In this document: piece after piece, positions 1 to 9,300 of the stretch
How the letters are laid out: the number at the start of each line of letters is the position of its first letter
Position numbering within the stretch: position 1 is the first letter of the stretch
From: Hyphomicrobiales bacterium
GTDB lineage: Bacteria > Pseudomonadota > Alphaproteobacteria > Rhizobiales > Beijerinckiaceae
Direction: 5' to 3'
NCBI GenBank assembly: GCA_028290285.1
Contig: JAQGKD010000046.1
Coordinates: forward strand, 39,246 to 103,245
DNA: 64,000 bases
The notes under the pieces: model-generated
Database searches by the model: none
What the model saw: only the letters and a program-made list of their open reading frames with translations
What the model was told of the DNA's origin: nothing
Program-made: the position numbers and the translations under genes

Positions 1-361
1 TGGCCATGGCGATCAGCGAGGTGACCAGCGTGCCGTAGATGGGACCCAGAGCGCCGAGAATGGGCTGCGGCTCGAGCTGCGGCGCCCAGCGGCGCGTTAC
101 CAGGAATTCAAATCCGAACGCCTGCATGGCGGGCCATGCACCGACGATCAGGGACAGGATGATGCCGCTCAGGATCAGCAGCACACTCATCGCCGCGATG
201 CGGGTTGTCCAGTAGAAGCTCCTGTCGCCAAGCTTGAAAGCGGCGAGTGCGCGCGCGCGATCGAAGGGCCTTTGCGCGCTGGCAGCGCCTTGTACGGCCA
301 TGTCCGTCACAATCTTCCCCTTGGTCCGCTCGACCTCCACGGCCGAAACACTTTCTTTCAC
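1..361 (-). CDS. pstC: Phosphate ABC transporter permease PstC (N-terminal part, runs off window)
   Basis: Inner-membrane permease of the high-affinity phosphate importer PstSCAB. Only the first 120 codons are present; the 3' end lies beyond base 1. The translation from the ATG at 301 begins MAVQGAAS, then has a hydrophobic segment (MSVLLILSGIILSLIVGAW) followed by the typical PstC region LGPIYGTLVTSLIAMA. I place the start at the GTG at 361 because GGAG sits 7 nt upstream of it; the ATG at 301 is in frame but lacks an SD. It follows pstS on the same strand, as usual in pst operons. Expression should depend on the Pho box ahead of pstS. Identity is clear from context and hydrophobic pattern; the exact start is less sure. 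Confidence 0.85.
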   Translation of the reverse strand, partial: MKESVSAVEVERTKGKIVTDMAVQGAASAQRPFDRARALAAFKLGDRSFYWTTRIAAMSVLLILSGIILSLIVGAWPAMQAFGFEFLVTRRWAPQLEPQPILGALGPIYGTLVTSLIAMA

Positions 362-378
362 GAGAACGCTCCAAATTC

Positions 379-413
379 GGCAGGGAGGGAACCGCCTCGA
401 TCCCCTCCCTGCC
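379..413 (-). terminator. pstS-pstC intercistronic hairpin
   Basis: A stem of about 10 bp (GGCAGGGAGG paired with CCTCCCTGCC) lies between the pstS stop and pstC. There is no T-run after it. It is more likely an attenuator or mRNA-stabilising hairpin, which would let the binding protein outnumber the permease, than a full terminator. Confidence 0.5.
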
Positions 414-419
414 TGTACC

Positions 420-1445
420 TTACTTGGTCGCAATTTCCTTCGACCAGGTCGCGTCGATAAGCTTCACGACGGCGGCCGGCATGGGGATGTAGTCCAGCTC
501 TTCAGCCATCTTGTCACCCTTTTCGAAGGCCCAGGCGAAGAACTTGAGCGCTTCGACAGAGGCCGTCTTGTCGACGGGCGTCTTGTGCATGAGGATGAAG
601 GTGGCGGCCGTGATAGGCCAGGAGGCGTCGCCCGGCTGGTTGGTCAGGATCTGATAATAGCCGGGAGAATTGGCCCAATCGGCATTGGAAGCAGCGGCCT
701 GGAAGGCGCCGACTGTCGGCTGGACCGTCTTGCCGGCTGCGTTGATCATCGCGGCATAGGTCAGATTGTTCTGCTTGGCGTAGGCGTATTCGACGTAACC
801 GATCGAGTTCTTCGTCTGGGACACGTTGCCAGCCACGCCTTCATTACCCTTGGCGCCGACGCCGACCGGCCACTCGACCGCCTGGCCCGCACCGATCTTC
901 GACTTCCAGTCAGGGCTGACCTTGGCTAGATAATCGGTGAAGTTGAAAGTGGTGCCCGAACCGTCCGAACGACGCACGACCGTGATGGCGGCGCTGGGAA
1001 GCTTCGCAGTCGGGTTCAGCTTCTTGATCGCTGCGTCGTCCCAGGTCTTTACGGTGCCCATGTAGATATCAGCCAGCGTCTTGCCGTCGAGAACAAGATC
1101 GTTGGACTTCACGCCTTCGAGGTTCACGACCGGAACGATCGCGCCCATGACCATCGGCCACTGGGACAGGCCGTCCTTGGCGAGTTGCTCGGCCTTCAGT
1201 GGCGCGTCGGTCGCGCCGAAGGTGACAGTCTTGGCCTGGATCTGCTTGATGCCGGCGCCGGAGCCGATCGACTGGTAGTTGAGGCCGTTGCCGGTCTCTT
1301 TCTTGTAGGCGTCAGCCCACTTCGAGTAGATCGGGAAGGGGAAGGTGGCGCCCGCGCCCGTGATGTCGGCTGCTTGTGCGCTCACGCTGACGGCCACTGC
1401 GGAGGCAGCCAGAATAGCGGTGCGGATGATCTTGCTGAGGTCCAT
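420..1445 (-). CDS. pstS: Periplasmic phosphate-binding protein PstS
   Basis: Substrate-binding protein of the PstSCAB importer. It captures inorganic phosphate in the periplasm and delivers it to PstC/PstA. The 341-residue product has a clear Sec signal peptide (residues 1-25, ending SVSAQA before [11 protein letters not shown]). The mature start [14 protein letters not shown] is the classic PstS opening with the phosphate-binding loop, and [13 protein letters not shown] matches the second phosphate-contact region. Length is normal for the family. A perfect Pho box lies about 90 bp upstream, so PhoB control is expected. It is followed by pstC. Confidence 0.97.
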   Translation of the reverse strand: MDLSKIIRTAILAASAVAVSVSAQAADITGAGATFPFPIYSKWADAYKKETGNGLNYQSIGSGAGIKQIQAKTVTFGATDAPLKAEQLAKDGLSQWPMVMGAIVPVVNLEGVKSNDLVLDGKTLADIYMGTVKTWDDAAIKKLNPTAKLPSAAITVVRRSDGSGTTFNFTDYLAKVSPDWKSKIGAGQAVEWPVGVGAKGNEGVAGNVSQTKNSIGYVEYAYAKQNNLTYAAMINAAGKTVQPTVGAFQAAASNADWANSPGYYQILTNQPGDASWPITAATFILMHKTPVDKTASVEALKFFAWAFEKGDKMAEELDYIPMPAAVVKLIDATWSKEIATK

Positions 1446-1534
1446 AGGACGCCCTTTCGGTTGGCCCCGGGATCGCGATCATCGCGCACCCGGCCGTCAT
1501 CAACTCTTCGACGGCGCATTGATACGACGCGGAC

Positions 1535-1552
1535 ATGACAGCCGGATGACAG
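1535..1552 (-). promoter_or_regulatory. Pho box (PhoB operator) for pstS
   Basis: Read on the minus strand, the sequence CTGTCATCCGGCTGTCAT is two perfect CTGTCAT repeats separated by 4 bp, exactly the PhoB consensus. It lies about 90 bp upstream of the pstS start, between phoR and pstS, and predicts PhoB-activated expression of pst under phosphate limitation. Confidence 0.93.
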
Positions 1553-1577
1553 CGTAAGCCCCTGAAAGGACTGCCAT

Positions 1578-2630
1578 TCACGCGTTTTGTAGTGGGATCT
1601 CGACCGCGAATTCAGCGCCTTGGCCTGGTTCGCTGACGATACGGAGCCTGCCGCGATGGCGGGCGACGATGTGCTTCACGAGCGCGAGGCCGAGACCGGT
1701 GCCGCCCTTGGCGCGGCTCTGCCCCGCATCCACGCGATAGAACCGCTCGGTGAGGCGCGGCAGATGCTCGGGCGCGATGCCCGGTCCGTAATCGCGCACG
1801 GCGAGGCGCGCGGTGGCGCCCGTGGCCTCCAGCCGGATGTCAACCGCGCTTTCAGCTTCGCCTGCGCCATATTTGATTGCGTTTTCGATCAGGTTTTCCG
1901 CCACGCGCACGAGTTCATCCCGGTCGCCCGCCACGACGAGGCTTTCGGGTGCTTCGAGCCGAAGCGTAACGCGGTTCTCCTGGGCCATCGGCGTCAGCGC
2001 ATCGATGCAATGGCGTGTCACCTCGACAACATCGACATCGGCCTTGGGCCGCAGGTGCTGCTGCTGCTCGATATGGGAGAGCGACAGCAGGTCGTCGATC
2101 AGGCGTGCCATGCGCCGCCCCTGGTCTCGCATGATGACAAGAAAGCGCTCGCGCGCAATCGCATCGTCCTTCGCTGCGCCCTGCAGGGTTTCCACGAAGC
2201 CAAGCAGGGACGCCAGCGGCGTACGCAATTCGTGGCTCGCATTGGCGATGAAATCCACGCGCATCCGCTCGACGCGGCGGGCAATGGTGAGGTCGCGAAG
2301 GGTGAGCACCACAAACCGGGCGCGGCCCGACGTCAAAAGGGGCGCGACGTGCACGTCGAACAGCCGCTCGACGGGTACTCGCTCGTGCCATGACGCCACT
2401 TCAGCTGCGCCGCCGGCGAGAACGCGGCCGATGGCGTCGAGCACATCGGGCGCACGCAGGATATGGGGCAGAAGATCGTCGCCCTTGATGGCCGGAAACA
2501 ACGACCTTGCCGGAGCGTTGGCTGCCGCGATACGTCGGGCCGGGCTGATGACGAGCACGGGTTCCGGCAGCGCCTCAATAAGTGCATTCTGCAAGGCCGT
2601 CTCGTTCGCGGGGCGGTCCTGATCGGTCAT
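1578..2630 (-). CDS. phoR: PhoR-like sensor histidine kinase (no membrane segment)
   Basis: Sensor kinase expected to phosphorylate PhoB under phosphate limitation. Residues 12-120 form a PAS-type domain. The phospho-accepting His is in ASHELRTPLA (about H133). The ATPase domain has the N box (ENLIENAIKYG), G1 (DYGPGIAP) and G2 (GGTGLGLALVKHI). At 350 residues it lacks the N-terminal membrane helices common in PhoR. A TGA stop two codons upstream of the ATG shows that no N-terminal part has been missed, so it may sense through PstC/PhoU contacts or a soluble signal. The name rests on position beside pstS and on family resemblance. phoB is not in the window. Confidence 0.85.
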   Translation of the reverse strand: MTDQDRPANETALQNALIEALPEPVLVISPARRIAAANAPARSLFPAIKGDDLLPHILRAPDVLDAIGRVLAGGAAEVASWHERVPVERLFDVHVAPLLTSGRARFVVLTLRDLTIARRVERMRVDFIANASHELRTPLASLLGFVETLQGAAKDDAIARERFLVIMRDQGRRMARLIDDLLSLSHIEQQQHLRPKADVDVVEVTRHCIDALTPMAQENRVTLRLEAPESLVVAGDRDELVRVAENLIENAIKYGAGEAESAVDIRLEATGATARLAVRDYGPGIAPEHLPRLTERFYRVDAGQSRAKGGTGLGLALVKHIVARHRGRLRIVSEPGQGAEFAVEIPLQNA

Positions 2631-2756
2631 GGGTCACGCTGATGAGACATCTGATAGGCACTTATGCCGGGTTCCCAGCGTCATGATCAAGCTCGCAACC
2701 CTGGGTGCGCTTGCCTGGCTCGACAGGAAGAGTAGCTTTGGCCAGAGGAGACGCAC

Positions 2757-3716
2757 ATGGCCAAGATCGACAAGACGCCGGACCCGCAGGCGGGAGAACC
2801 CAGTTCCAAACCGCCTGAGGCAGCGCCTTCCGGCAAATCGGCCGGTCGCAAGACGGGAAAGGACAAGACCGGCTTTGCGGTCGATTCCAAGACCCTGCCG
2901 CGCCACATCGACGACGCGGCGCTGACCTCCGGGCATTTCCCCTACGCTGAAAAGCTCAAGCGCAAGGCCTATGAGAAGGAGCTGCGGCGGCTGCAGATCC
3001 AGCTTGTGCGGATGCTCGCCAGCGTCAAGGCGCGCCGGGAGCGGGTTGTCATCGTGTTCGAGGGGCGCGATGCGGCCGGCAAGGGCGGCGCCATCAATCG
3101 TCTGATCGCCCATCTCAATCCGCGCTCCACGCATGTCGTCGCCTTGGCGAAGCCGACGGAAACCGAGCTGGGACAATGGTATTTCCAGCGTTATGTCGCG
3201 AAGATGCCGACTGCTGGCGAGGTCGCGATCTTCGACCGCTCCTGGTACAATCGCAGCGGTGTCGAGGCGGTGTTCGGCTTCTGCACGCCCGAGCAGACGC
3301 GACAGTTCCTGGCCGAAACACCGCATTTCGAAGCCATGCTGGCGCGCGACGGCATCAAGCTCATCAAGATCTTCCTGACCATCGGGAAGGAGATGCAGAT
3401 GAAGCGCCTGCATGCACGCTGGCACGACCCGCTCGCGCGCTGGAAATTGTCCGACCTCGACTTTCAGGCGATCGAGAAGTGGGACGATTATTCCCACGCC
3501 TACGACTCCACGCTTTCGGCCACCGACCGCGCCGAAGCGCCCTGGACCGTCGTGCGCGCGAACGACAAGCGTCGCGCGCGGCTCGAAGTCATCCGGCATA
3601 TCCTGTATGTGCTGGATTACGAGGGCAGGAACGCGGCTGTCGTCGGTGAGCCGGATCCCCACATCGTGCTCTCCGCCACAGCCTATCTGCAAGAGGGCGG
3701 CGAGCCGGAAACCTGA
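2757..3716 (+). CDS. ppk2: Polyphosphate kinase 2
   Basis: Cytoplasmic PPK2-family enzyme transferring phosphate between polyphosphate and nucleotides. The 319-residue protein has the P-loop GRDAAGKGG (about residues 103-111), the Walker B region FDRSWYNRSGVE and the basic lid region typical of one-domain PPK2. The N-terminal 45 residues are Lys/Pro-rich and probably disordered. The ATG at 2757 has GAGGAGA just upstream. It diverges from phoR, fitting phosphate storage. I see no convincing Pho box in the 126-bp gap. Confidence 0.93.
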   Translation: MAKIDKTPDPQAGEPSSKPPEAAPSGKSAGRKTGKDKTGFAVDSKTLPRHIDDAALTSGHFPYAEKLKRKAYEKELRRLQIQLVRMLASVKARRERVVIVFEGRDAAGKGGAINRLIAHLNPRSTHVVALAKPTETELGQWYFQRYVAKMPTAGEVAIFDRSWYNRSGVEAVFGFCTPEQTRQFLAETPHFEAMLARDGIKLIKIFLTIGKEMQMKRLHARWHDPLARWKLSDLDFQAIEKWDDYSHAYDSTLSATDRAEAPWTVVRANDKRRARLEVIRHILYVLDYEGRNAAVVGEPDPHIVLSATAYLQEGGEPET

Positions 3717-3722
3717 GGCGTC

Positions 3723-4829
3723 TCAGCGATCCCCGCCGTTCGGCTTCCCGGTATCGTCCGGGCAGGCCTCATCCTGTGAGCGGCTCATCGCGGCACGCAG
3801 GCTGTTCCAGCGGCGAATGCTCTCGTTAGCGCCAAGCAGCGCCAGCGCCAGCACGAAGGGCACGACGTAATACAGCACCCTGAACAGCAACAGGGAAGCG
3901 AGCAAGGCCTCCGGCGAGGGCGACGGAACGGTCTTCAGCATGGTCGCCTCGAAAGCACCTATGCCGCCGGGCATGTGGCTCGCGATGCCGAGCAGGCAGG
4001 CGAACACATAGGCCGCAGAAAAGCTGATGAAATCCAGACCGTGATGGGCTGGCAGGATGACGTAGAGCGCGGCCGCCGCGCAGCAGAGATCGACCACCCC
4101 CAGCATCAGCTGGCCGAGCGTCAGCGTCAGCCCGGGCAGTTCCAGGCGCAATCCCTGAACGCTGACACGCCGGTGGCCGCGCGACACCCAGGCCAGATAG
4201 AACATGATGGCGATGAGCACGCCGAGGCCGATGAGCAGATTCACCCAGCCCTTCAGCTGGTTCACGTCCGCCACCTCGTCCGGCTGGATCGTGAGCGCGA
4301 TACCGATGACGAGCGCCATGCCGAGCCAGAAGGTGACGCCCGCGATTACCGTGAGGCTCGCGACCTTGGCCGCTGACACGCCCGCGCGCGAATAAATCCA
4401 GTAACGCACCGTGCCTGCCGTGATCAGCGGAAAGCCCAGCGTGAAAGAAATGGCGTAGCTGGTGAAGGAGGCCAGCGCCGTCGTGCGATAGGGCACGCTG
4501 ATCTTCAATTGCCGCAGCGACAGCGCGTCGTAACCCGTGAGCACAATGTAGGAGAAGGCCGTGAACAGACTCGCAAGCGCGATCTGCTCGGCGCTGGTTG
4601 CAGCGATGGCGGAGCGCAGTTCGCCCCAGTTCACGCTTGTCAGCGTACGCGTCAGGACGAAGAGCGACAATGCGAGGATGGCGAGGCTCAGACCCGTGCC
4701 GATGCGGCGCCACATGCGCCAGCGTTTAGCAGAGTGGCCGGCCTGCGTCTCAGGAACAGGCAGACGGGAGACCTCGGCGTCGCCGGCCTGGGTTGCCGTC
4801 TCAAGATCCTCACGCAGAGTTCGGGTCAT
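3723..4829 (-). CDS. UPF0104 / LPG-synthase-type membrane protein (YbhN-like)
   Basis: Integral membrane protein of 368 residues with about eight helices, related to the flippase half of lysylphosphatidylglycerol synthases. A 40-residue polar N-terminus precedes the first helix (IGTGLSLAILALSLFVLTRT). The family signature ACLLGIASHMPGGIGAFEATM is clearly present near residue 285. Proteins of this type are proposed to move lipids or lipid-linked compounds across the membrane; the substrate is unknown. It converges with ppk2 and lies downstream of the YfhO-like gene and ribA on the same strand, so it may belong to the 4-13 kb cluster. Confidence 0.85.
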   Translation of the reverse strand: MTRTLREDLETATQAGDAEVSRLPVPETQAGHSAKRWRMWRRIGTGLSLAILALSLFVLTRTLTSVNWGELRSAIAATSAEQIALASLFTAFSYIVLTGYDALSLRQLKISVPYRTTALASFTSYAISFTLGFPLITAGTVRYWIYSRAGVSAAKVASLTVIAGVTFWLGMALVIGIALTIQPDEVADVNQLKGWVNLLIGLGVLIAIMFYLAWVSRGHRRVSVQGLRLELPGLTLTLGQLMLGVVDLCCAAAALYVILPAHHGLDFISFSAAYVFACLLGIASHMPGGIGAFEATMLKTVPSPSPEALLASLLLFRVLYYVVPFVLALALLGANESIRRWNSLRAAMSRSQDEACPDDTGKPNGGDR

Positions 4830-4997
4830 TGGCCCTCGATTGTATAGCTTGCAATCCGGCTGACTGACGAATTGCTGGCCGGGTTATGGGGGCCGACGGG
4901 CCCGAGAGCAAGCCCTCGCCCCGCCTGAAATCGATTGCGGAGATGGCTTTGCATGCCATTAGCCGCAGCTTTCAGCCGGGCGAGCGGCGAACTCATG

Positions 4998-7286
4998 TCA
5001 TTTGGGCGGCAGCTGAGTCTGGCCAGCGCGGATTTGCGCCCAGAGGCCTGCCAGCGGTTCGAACACGAAACGCACCTCATGGCGGCCGGGAGACACACGC
5101 ACGGCGCGGAAGAGGACATTGGCCTGAACGAGCGGAGCCGAGACATTATCGACCTCGACGCGCCACCATGGATGCCAGACATCGTTCAGCACAACCCAGC
5201 CGCCATCGGGTGAATCAGCGGCGATGCGGACCTGTGTGTTCTCATAGAAGCTCAGCCTTGCCGTGCCGGGCCGGCGCACCGCATCGTCCTGCGCGGCGCC
5301 TTCGATCAATACGGTATCGCGCGGATCGACGTCGGGCCACGCGCCGGTCTTCAGGAGCTGCTCGAAGTCGGCATCCTGGGCGCGTGTCGCGAAAAGCACG
5401 CGGGGCAAAGCGCGCGGGTTTTCATAGACGAAGGCATCGGCCGTTCGGGCGACGGGAAGGAGATCCCCGGGCTTGAGGCTCTTGTCCAGCTCCTCTACCG
5501 GAACCCCGGTCGCGATAAAACGCAGGCCGAGCAGATCGGCGAGGCGCGAGCGGTACGACGGAAACAGCGCCGAGAAATGCCGCTGGTCAGGCACGGCGAC
5601 GTGGTCCTGCGCGCCGGTCGCCGCGACAAACCAGGCGAGCCGCACGGGATTGTAGCCGAGATCGTGGTCGAAGCCGTGGATCATGCCGAGGTTAGGCCAG
5701 TCAAAACCGACGGCAGCCAGCTCCACCCTGTCGCGCCGGTCGGGGCCTGCGGTCTCCGCGAGCTTCCTGCGCAGCAAGGCTATCGTGTCGTTCTGCGTGT
5801 CGCGCCGTAGCACGTCGTAATGGGCGGGCGGCAGCGCCGTGGATTCGTTGGGCCCGTTGTTGATCGCGAGATCCGCGCTCATGCAGACCCCGACCACCAC
5901 GAGCGCAACAGCGCCGTGACGTGGAGCCAGACGCCGCAGCAGCAGGAGTACGAGGGCAGAAACTGCGAGGCAGACGGCCGCTGTCGTCAAAGGCAAGGCA
6001 GCTTGTGCGATGCGACCCTTCCAGACCGCGACACCGACCGCCAGCGCGAAGGGGATCGCAACGACAAGCCCCTGCGCTACCCTGCTTCGCGGGCGCTTCT
6101 CGCTCGTCAGCATGCAATGCACCGCATAGCCCGCCAGGATCGCAGCGAGAGCGCAGAGCGGGAAGGTCGCATCCGCCGGGCGGCGAAACAGATCCGAGCC
6201 CGGGAGCCTGAAAGCGAGGTGGAAGAACGGCGTGAAGTCGCCGAGCGCATAGAGCAGCATGGCCACGAAGGCCACGATGAGAAAACGCACCTCCCGACGG
6301 AAAAAGGCACCGCCCATCAGGCCGATCGTGAGGAAGGCGACGACCGGCAAAGCACCGAAATAGACGTCGCCCATGTTGCGCGCGAGAACATAGTCGTTGG
6401 CGCCCCAGACGAGCGTGCTCGGCGGTCCCCAGAAATCGGGGTTGGGACCGTCGGTGCCGTAGAGATTGGCGACGATGGCCGTGAGCAGCGCAGCCGGATG
6501 CAGCGAGCCGCGCGCCGCGCCTGCGAAATCGATCAGGACACGCGTCGATTGCTGCGCCAGCGCGACGGTCAGGGCGATGGGAAGCGCGATGACTGCGAAG
6601 CCCGTTCCGAGGCCGAGAACAAGGGCGGAAATCGAGCGCCGCAAACGGTCCAGCCGCCCCTCCCCCGCAAGCATGTGCCAGACGACGCAGCCTATGAGGA
6701 TGAGCGTGCAGAGCCAGGCGATCTGGTCGCGGCCGATCACCATGAGACCGCCGAAGAACCCTGCCCCGAGCCCTGCTTTCAGCGATCCGCGTTCGAGCGC
6801 GCGCGACAGCAGCCAAAAGGTGATGGCGAAAAAGGCGAGGCTCAGGACCTCGCCGATATGCTGGATGCGCCAGGCCGCCGATCCCCCGAAGGAAAAGGCC
6901 AGGGCTGCGACCAGCGCGCCGGCTGGATGCCAGTTGCGGTCGCGGAAAAAAGCGATCAGAGCGAGGCCGCCGAGCATGAGCGTGACGAACACCACGGCGT
7001 CCGCTGCGATGAAGCCCGGCGTGGAGTCCAGCACTGCGAGCAGCAGATAGGGCAGCGTGAAGATCAGCGACTGCGGATCCGCGATCTGCGGCGATCCGGC
7101 GAAGACATGCGGGTTCCAGAACGGCAGTTCCGCGCCATGCAGCGCATCGGCCAGAAACACGAGCTGAGGATAGAAATGCGCCTTCGCGTCCCATGGGATT
7201 GTGACGCGACCCAGCAGCCACGGCGATGTCAGCAGTGCCGCGCAGATAAGGAAGATGATTGCCGCTGCGCCATAGAGGCGAGGCAT
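4998..7286 (-). CDS. YfhO-like multi-spanning membrane protein
   Basis: Large polytopic protein (762 residues from this start) with about a dozen hydrophobic helices in the first 480 residues and a soluble C-terminal domain. The early region with WDAKAHFYPQL and FWNPHVFAGSPQIADPQS resembles YfhO/GT-C-type proteins, some of which take part in lipid-linked sugar transfer. I chose the ATG at 7286 because it follows the ribA stop at 7315 without overlap and leads straight into the first helix. In-frame ATGs at 7334 and 7364 overlap ribA, and none has a good SD. It probably shares a transcript with ribA. The substrate cannot be read from the sequence. Confidence 0.8.
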   Translation of the reverse strand: MPRLYGAAAIIFLICAALLTSPWLLGRVTIPWDAKAHFYPQLVFLADALHGAELPFWNPHVFAGSPQIADPQSLIFTLPYLLLAVLDSTPGFIAADAVVFVTLMLGGLALIAFFRDRNWHPAGALVAALAFSFGGSAAWRIQHIGEVLSLAFFAITFWLLSRALERGSLKAGLGAGFFGGLMVIGRDQIAWLCTLILIGCVVWHMLAGEGRLDRLRRSISALVLGLGTGFAVIALPIALTVALAQQSTRVLIDFAGAARGSLHPAALLTAIVANLYGTDGPNPDFWGPPSTLVWGANDYVLARNMGDVYFGALPVVAFLTIGLMGGAFFRREVRFLIVAFVAMLLYALGDFTPFFHLAFRLPGSDLFRRPADATFPLCALAAILAGYAVHCMLTSEKRPRSRVAQGLVVAIPFALAVGVAVWKGRIAQAALPLTTAAVCLAVSALVLLLLRRLAPRHGAVALVVVGVCMSADLAINNGPNESTALPPAHYDVLRRDTQNDTIALLRRKLAETAGPDRRDRVELAAVGFDWPNLGMIHGFDHDLGYNPVRLAWFVAATGAQDHVAVPDQRHFSALFPSYRSRLADLLGLRFIATGVPVEELDKSLKPGDLLPVARTADAFVYENPRALPRVLFATRAQDADFEQLLKTGAWPDVDPRDTVLIEGAAQDDAVRRPGTARLSFYENTQVRIAADSPDGGWVVLNDVWHPWWRVEVDNVSAPLVQANVLFRAVRVSPGRHEVRFVFEPLAGLWAQIRAGQTQLPPK

Positions 7287-7314
7287 GGCGGGAGTCCGGC
7301 CTGCTTCGGCCGGA

Positions 7315-8448
7315 TCAATCCTTGGCGCCGCCATGAGCGGGCGGCGGCGTATCGGCCGCGACATCGAGGAAATGGCCTGCGCGGTCGCGCTTGGTGGCGA
7401 GATAGCGCACGTTCTGATCGGTCAGGCGGCCCTGAATGCGCTGGTCGGAGGCCACGACGAGCCCGGCGAATTCGAGCGCGGCGATCTTCACGGGGTTGTT
7501 GGTCATGACGCGAACCGAGGTCACGCCGAGTTGCTTCAGCATGACAGCGGCAAATTCGAAGCTGCGATGGTCGTGCTCGAAGCCAAGCACCTCGTCCGCA
7601 TCAAAGGTGTCGAAGCCCTGCGCCTGAAGCTTGTAGGCGCGGATCTTGTTGGAGATGCCGTTGCCGCGCCCTTCCTGATCCAGATAGAGCAGGATACCGC
7701 CATTGTTCTCGGCCATGAAGCGCGTCGTGTGACGCAACTGATCGCCGCAATCGCACTTGAGGCTGCCGAAGAGGTCGCCCGTCAGGCAGGCGGAATGCAG
7801 GCGCACGGTGACCGGCTGCGACAGATCGGGATGGCCGACGATGACGGCCACCTGGTCGCGCATGCCTTCGCCGCCACGGAAGATCACGAATTCGCTGTCA
7901 GGCGCGGATTCCAGCGGGACGGGAGCGCGAGCAACGATGCTCAACTCGTCGACTTCGCCCATGCGGAACTGCTCTATGGCTGCGCTGGGCACCTTGAGGA
8001 GATCGGCGATGGCCTCGTCATCGGGCTGGACGACAACCGTAATGACCGCGGGAAGGACAAGCGCGATGCGGGCGAGCTCGAGCGCCGCCGCATCGAGGGG
8101 TGAGAGAGCAGCGACGGGCGCGTCGATTCGCGCGTCCACGTCTACCGAAAGCGCGGCGATGCGGCGAAGATCGATCTGCGGCAGGGCAATCGCCCCGGCA
8201 TCTGTCCGCTCCATGCCGAGATGGCGCAGGCGCGGCGCTGGCACGACAAGGCGTGCTCGCCCTGCCGCGAGTCCTTCAAGACGCGCCGACATGGCCGGAT
8301 CGACAGCCTCGACGCTGAGCGCGAGAATGGATCCGCCCGGTGCGGTTATGACCGCGGGCCGACCCGCCCGAAACTCGGCAACGGCGCGCTCGACCTGGAT
8401 CTGGCCGAACGTCTCTCCTGCGATTAGACTGCGCTGTTGATCAGCCAC
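7315..8448 (-). CDS. ribA: GTP cyclohydrolase II (RibA)
   Basis: Converts GTP to 2,5-diamino-6-ribosylamino-pyrimidinone 5'-phosphate, the first step of riboflavin synthesis and a possible feed into other pterin or flavin chemistry. The C-terminal catalytic half has the zinc motif CLTGDLFGSLKCDCGDQL (C-x10-C-x-C) and LDQEGRGNGI. The N-terminal ~160 residues are a non-catalytic extension seen in related alphaproteobacterial RibA proteins. The GTG at 8448 is preceded by GAGG at 5 nt; the upstream ATG at 8511 has no SD and would intrude on the divergent promoter. It is paired with a RibD-reductase gene transcribed the other way, and is not in a rib operon. Confidence 0.92.
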   Translation of the reverse strand: MADQQRSLIAGETFGQIQVERAVAEFRAGRPAVITAPGGSILALSVEAVDPAMSARLEGLAAGRARLVVPAPRLRHLGMERTDAGAIALPQIDLRRIAALSVDVDARIDAPVAALSPLDAAALELARIALVLPAVITVVVQPDDEAIADLLKVPSAAIEQFRMGEVDELSIVARAPVPLESAPDSEFVIFRGGEGMRDQVAVIVGHPDLSQPVTVRLHSACLTGDLFGSLKCDCGDQLRHTTRFMAENNGGILLYLDQEGRGNGISNKIRAYKLQAQGFDTFDADEVLGFEHDHRSFEFAAVMLKQLGVTSVRVMTNNPVKIAALEFAGLVVASDQRIQGRLTDQNVRYLATKRDRAGHFLDVAADTPPPAHGGAKD

Positions 8449-8544
8449 ACAAACCTCGAATTCGAAAAGACCGCATTGGCCGGTCGTCCCGAGCCCCCCG
8501 GCCACGCTCATAACCTATATATTATGAAGAAACTAGGAGACCCT
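8449..8544. promoter_or_regulatory. Divergent promoter region ribA / RibD-reductase gene
   Basis: A 96-bp gap lies between two divergent genes that each start at a codon with a good SD. An AT-rich patch (TATATATTATG, about 8514-8524) could serve as the -10 of the rightward gene. I see no FMN riboswitch fold or other recognised operator. Confidence 0.4.
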
Positions 8545-9300
8545 ATGCCAGCCAGCTACGAGCGGCGCGCGATGTCGGATCCGTTACCCGGGGAACGGCC
8601 CGGCGGGGACGACGATCCGTTCGCTCCGTTCCGGAAGGCCGACCTGTCGCGCCCCTTCGTGGTGGCGCAACTCGGGCAATCGCTCGACGGGCGGATTGCG
8701 ACCGTTTCAGGCGAGAGTAAATACATTAACGGCGCACCAGCCCTGGACCATCTGCATCGAATGCGGGCGGAGGTCGATGCCGTCATCGTGGGCGCCAGCA
8801 CGGTCGTCGCCGACGATCCGCAACTGACGGTTCGCCGGGTGACCGGCACGAGCCCGGCCCGCGTCGTCATCGATCCGCGGGGGCGTCTCTGCGGCCCGGC
8901 GAAATGGCTGGCGCGCGATGGAACGCGCTGTCTCGTCGTCAGCACCTGCGAAGGCGAGGAGGTCGAGGGAATCGAACGCATCCGGCTCCAAGCGCAAGAC
9001 GGAGTGATCCCGCCGCGCGCCATCGTCTCAGCCCTGTTCGAACGCGGCCTGCGACGCCTCCTGATCGAGGGCGGCGCGCGCACGATTTCGGCTTTCATCG
9101 ATGCCGATTGCATCGACAGGCTGCATCTTCTCGTCGCGCCGCTCATCATCGGCTCAGGACGCGCGGGCCTCGATCTCGCGCCCGTCGCGGAACTCGACCG
9201 CGCACGACGTCCGACAACGAAGGTCTACGCGCTGGGCGGTGGCGAGGTCTTGTTCGACTGCGACCTGCGTAGCGCCCAGCCGGGAGCCGAACCGACATGA
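8545..9300 (+). CDS. Stand-alone RibD C-terminal (reductase) domain protein
   Basis: NADPH-dependent reductase of the RibD C-terminal / dihydrofolate-reductase-like superfamily, 251 residues. It has VAQLGQSLDGRIAT at the front, then GASTVVADDPQLTVR, and LLIEGGARTISAFI near residue 180, all typical of the RibD reductase fold. The deaminase half of RibD is absent. The start is the ATG at 8545 with AGGAG at 5-9 nt upstream. Its stop overlaps the cytochrome b561 start (ATGA). Divergence from ribA suggests that the two work on the same diaminopyrimidine substrates, either for riboflavin or for a separate compound. Confidence 0.88.
   Translation: MPASYERRAMSDPLPGERPGGDDDPFAPFRKADLSRPFVVAQLGQSLDGRIATVSGESKYINGAPALDHLHRMRAEVDAVIVGASTVVADDPQLTVRRVTGTSPARVVIDPRGRLCGPAKWLARDGTRCLVVSTCEGEEVEGIERIRLQAQDGVIPPRAIVSALFERGLRRLLIEGGARTISAFIDADCIDRLHLLVAPLIIGSGRAGLDLAPVAELDRARRPTTKVYALGGGEVLFDCDLRSAQPGAEPT

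Noticed and set aside
5820..7508. 562-codon plus-strand open frame
   Set aside because: Antisense to the YfhO-like gene and ribA; the translation is Arg/Glu/Asp-rich without domains, typical of a GC-rich shadow frame.
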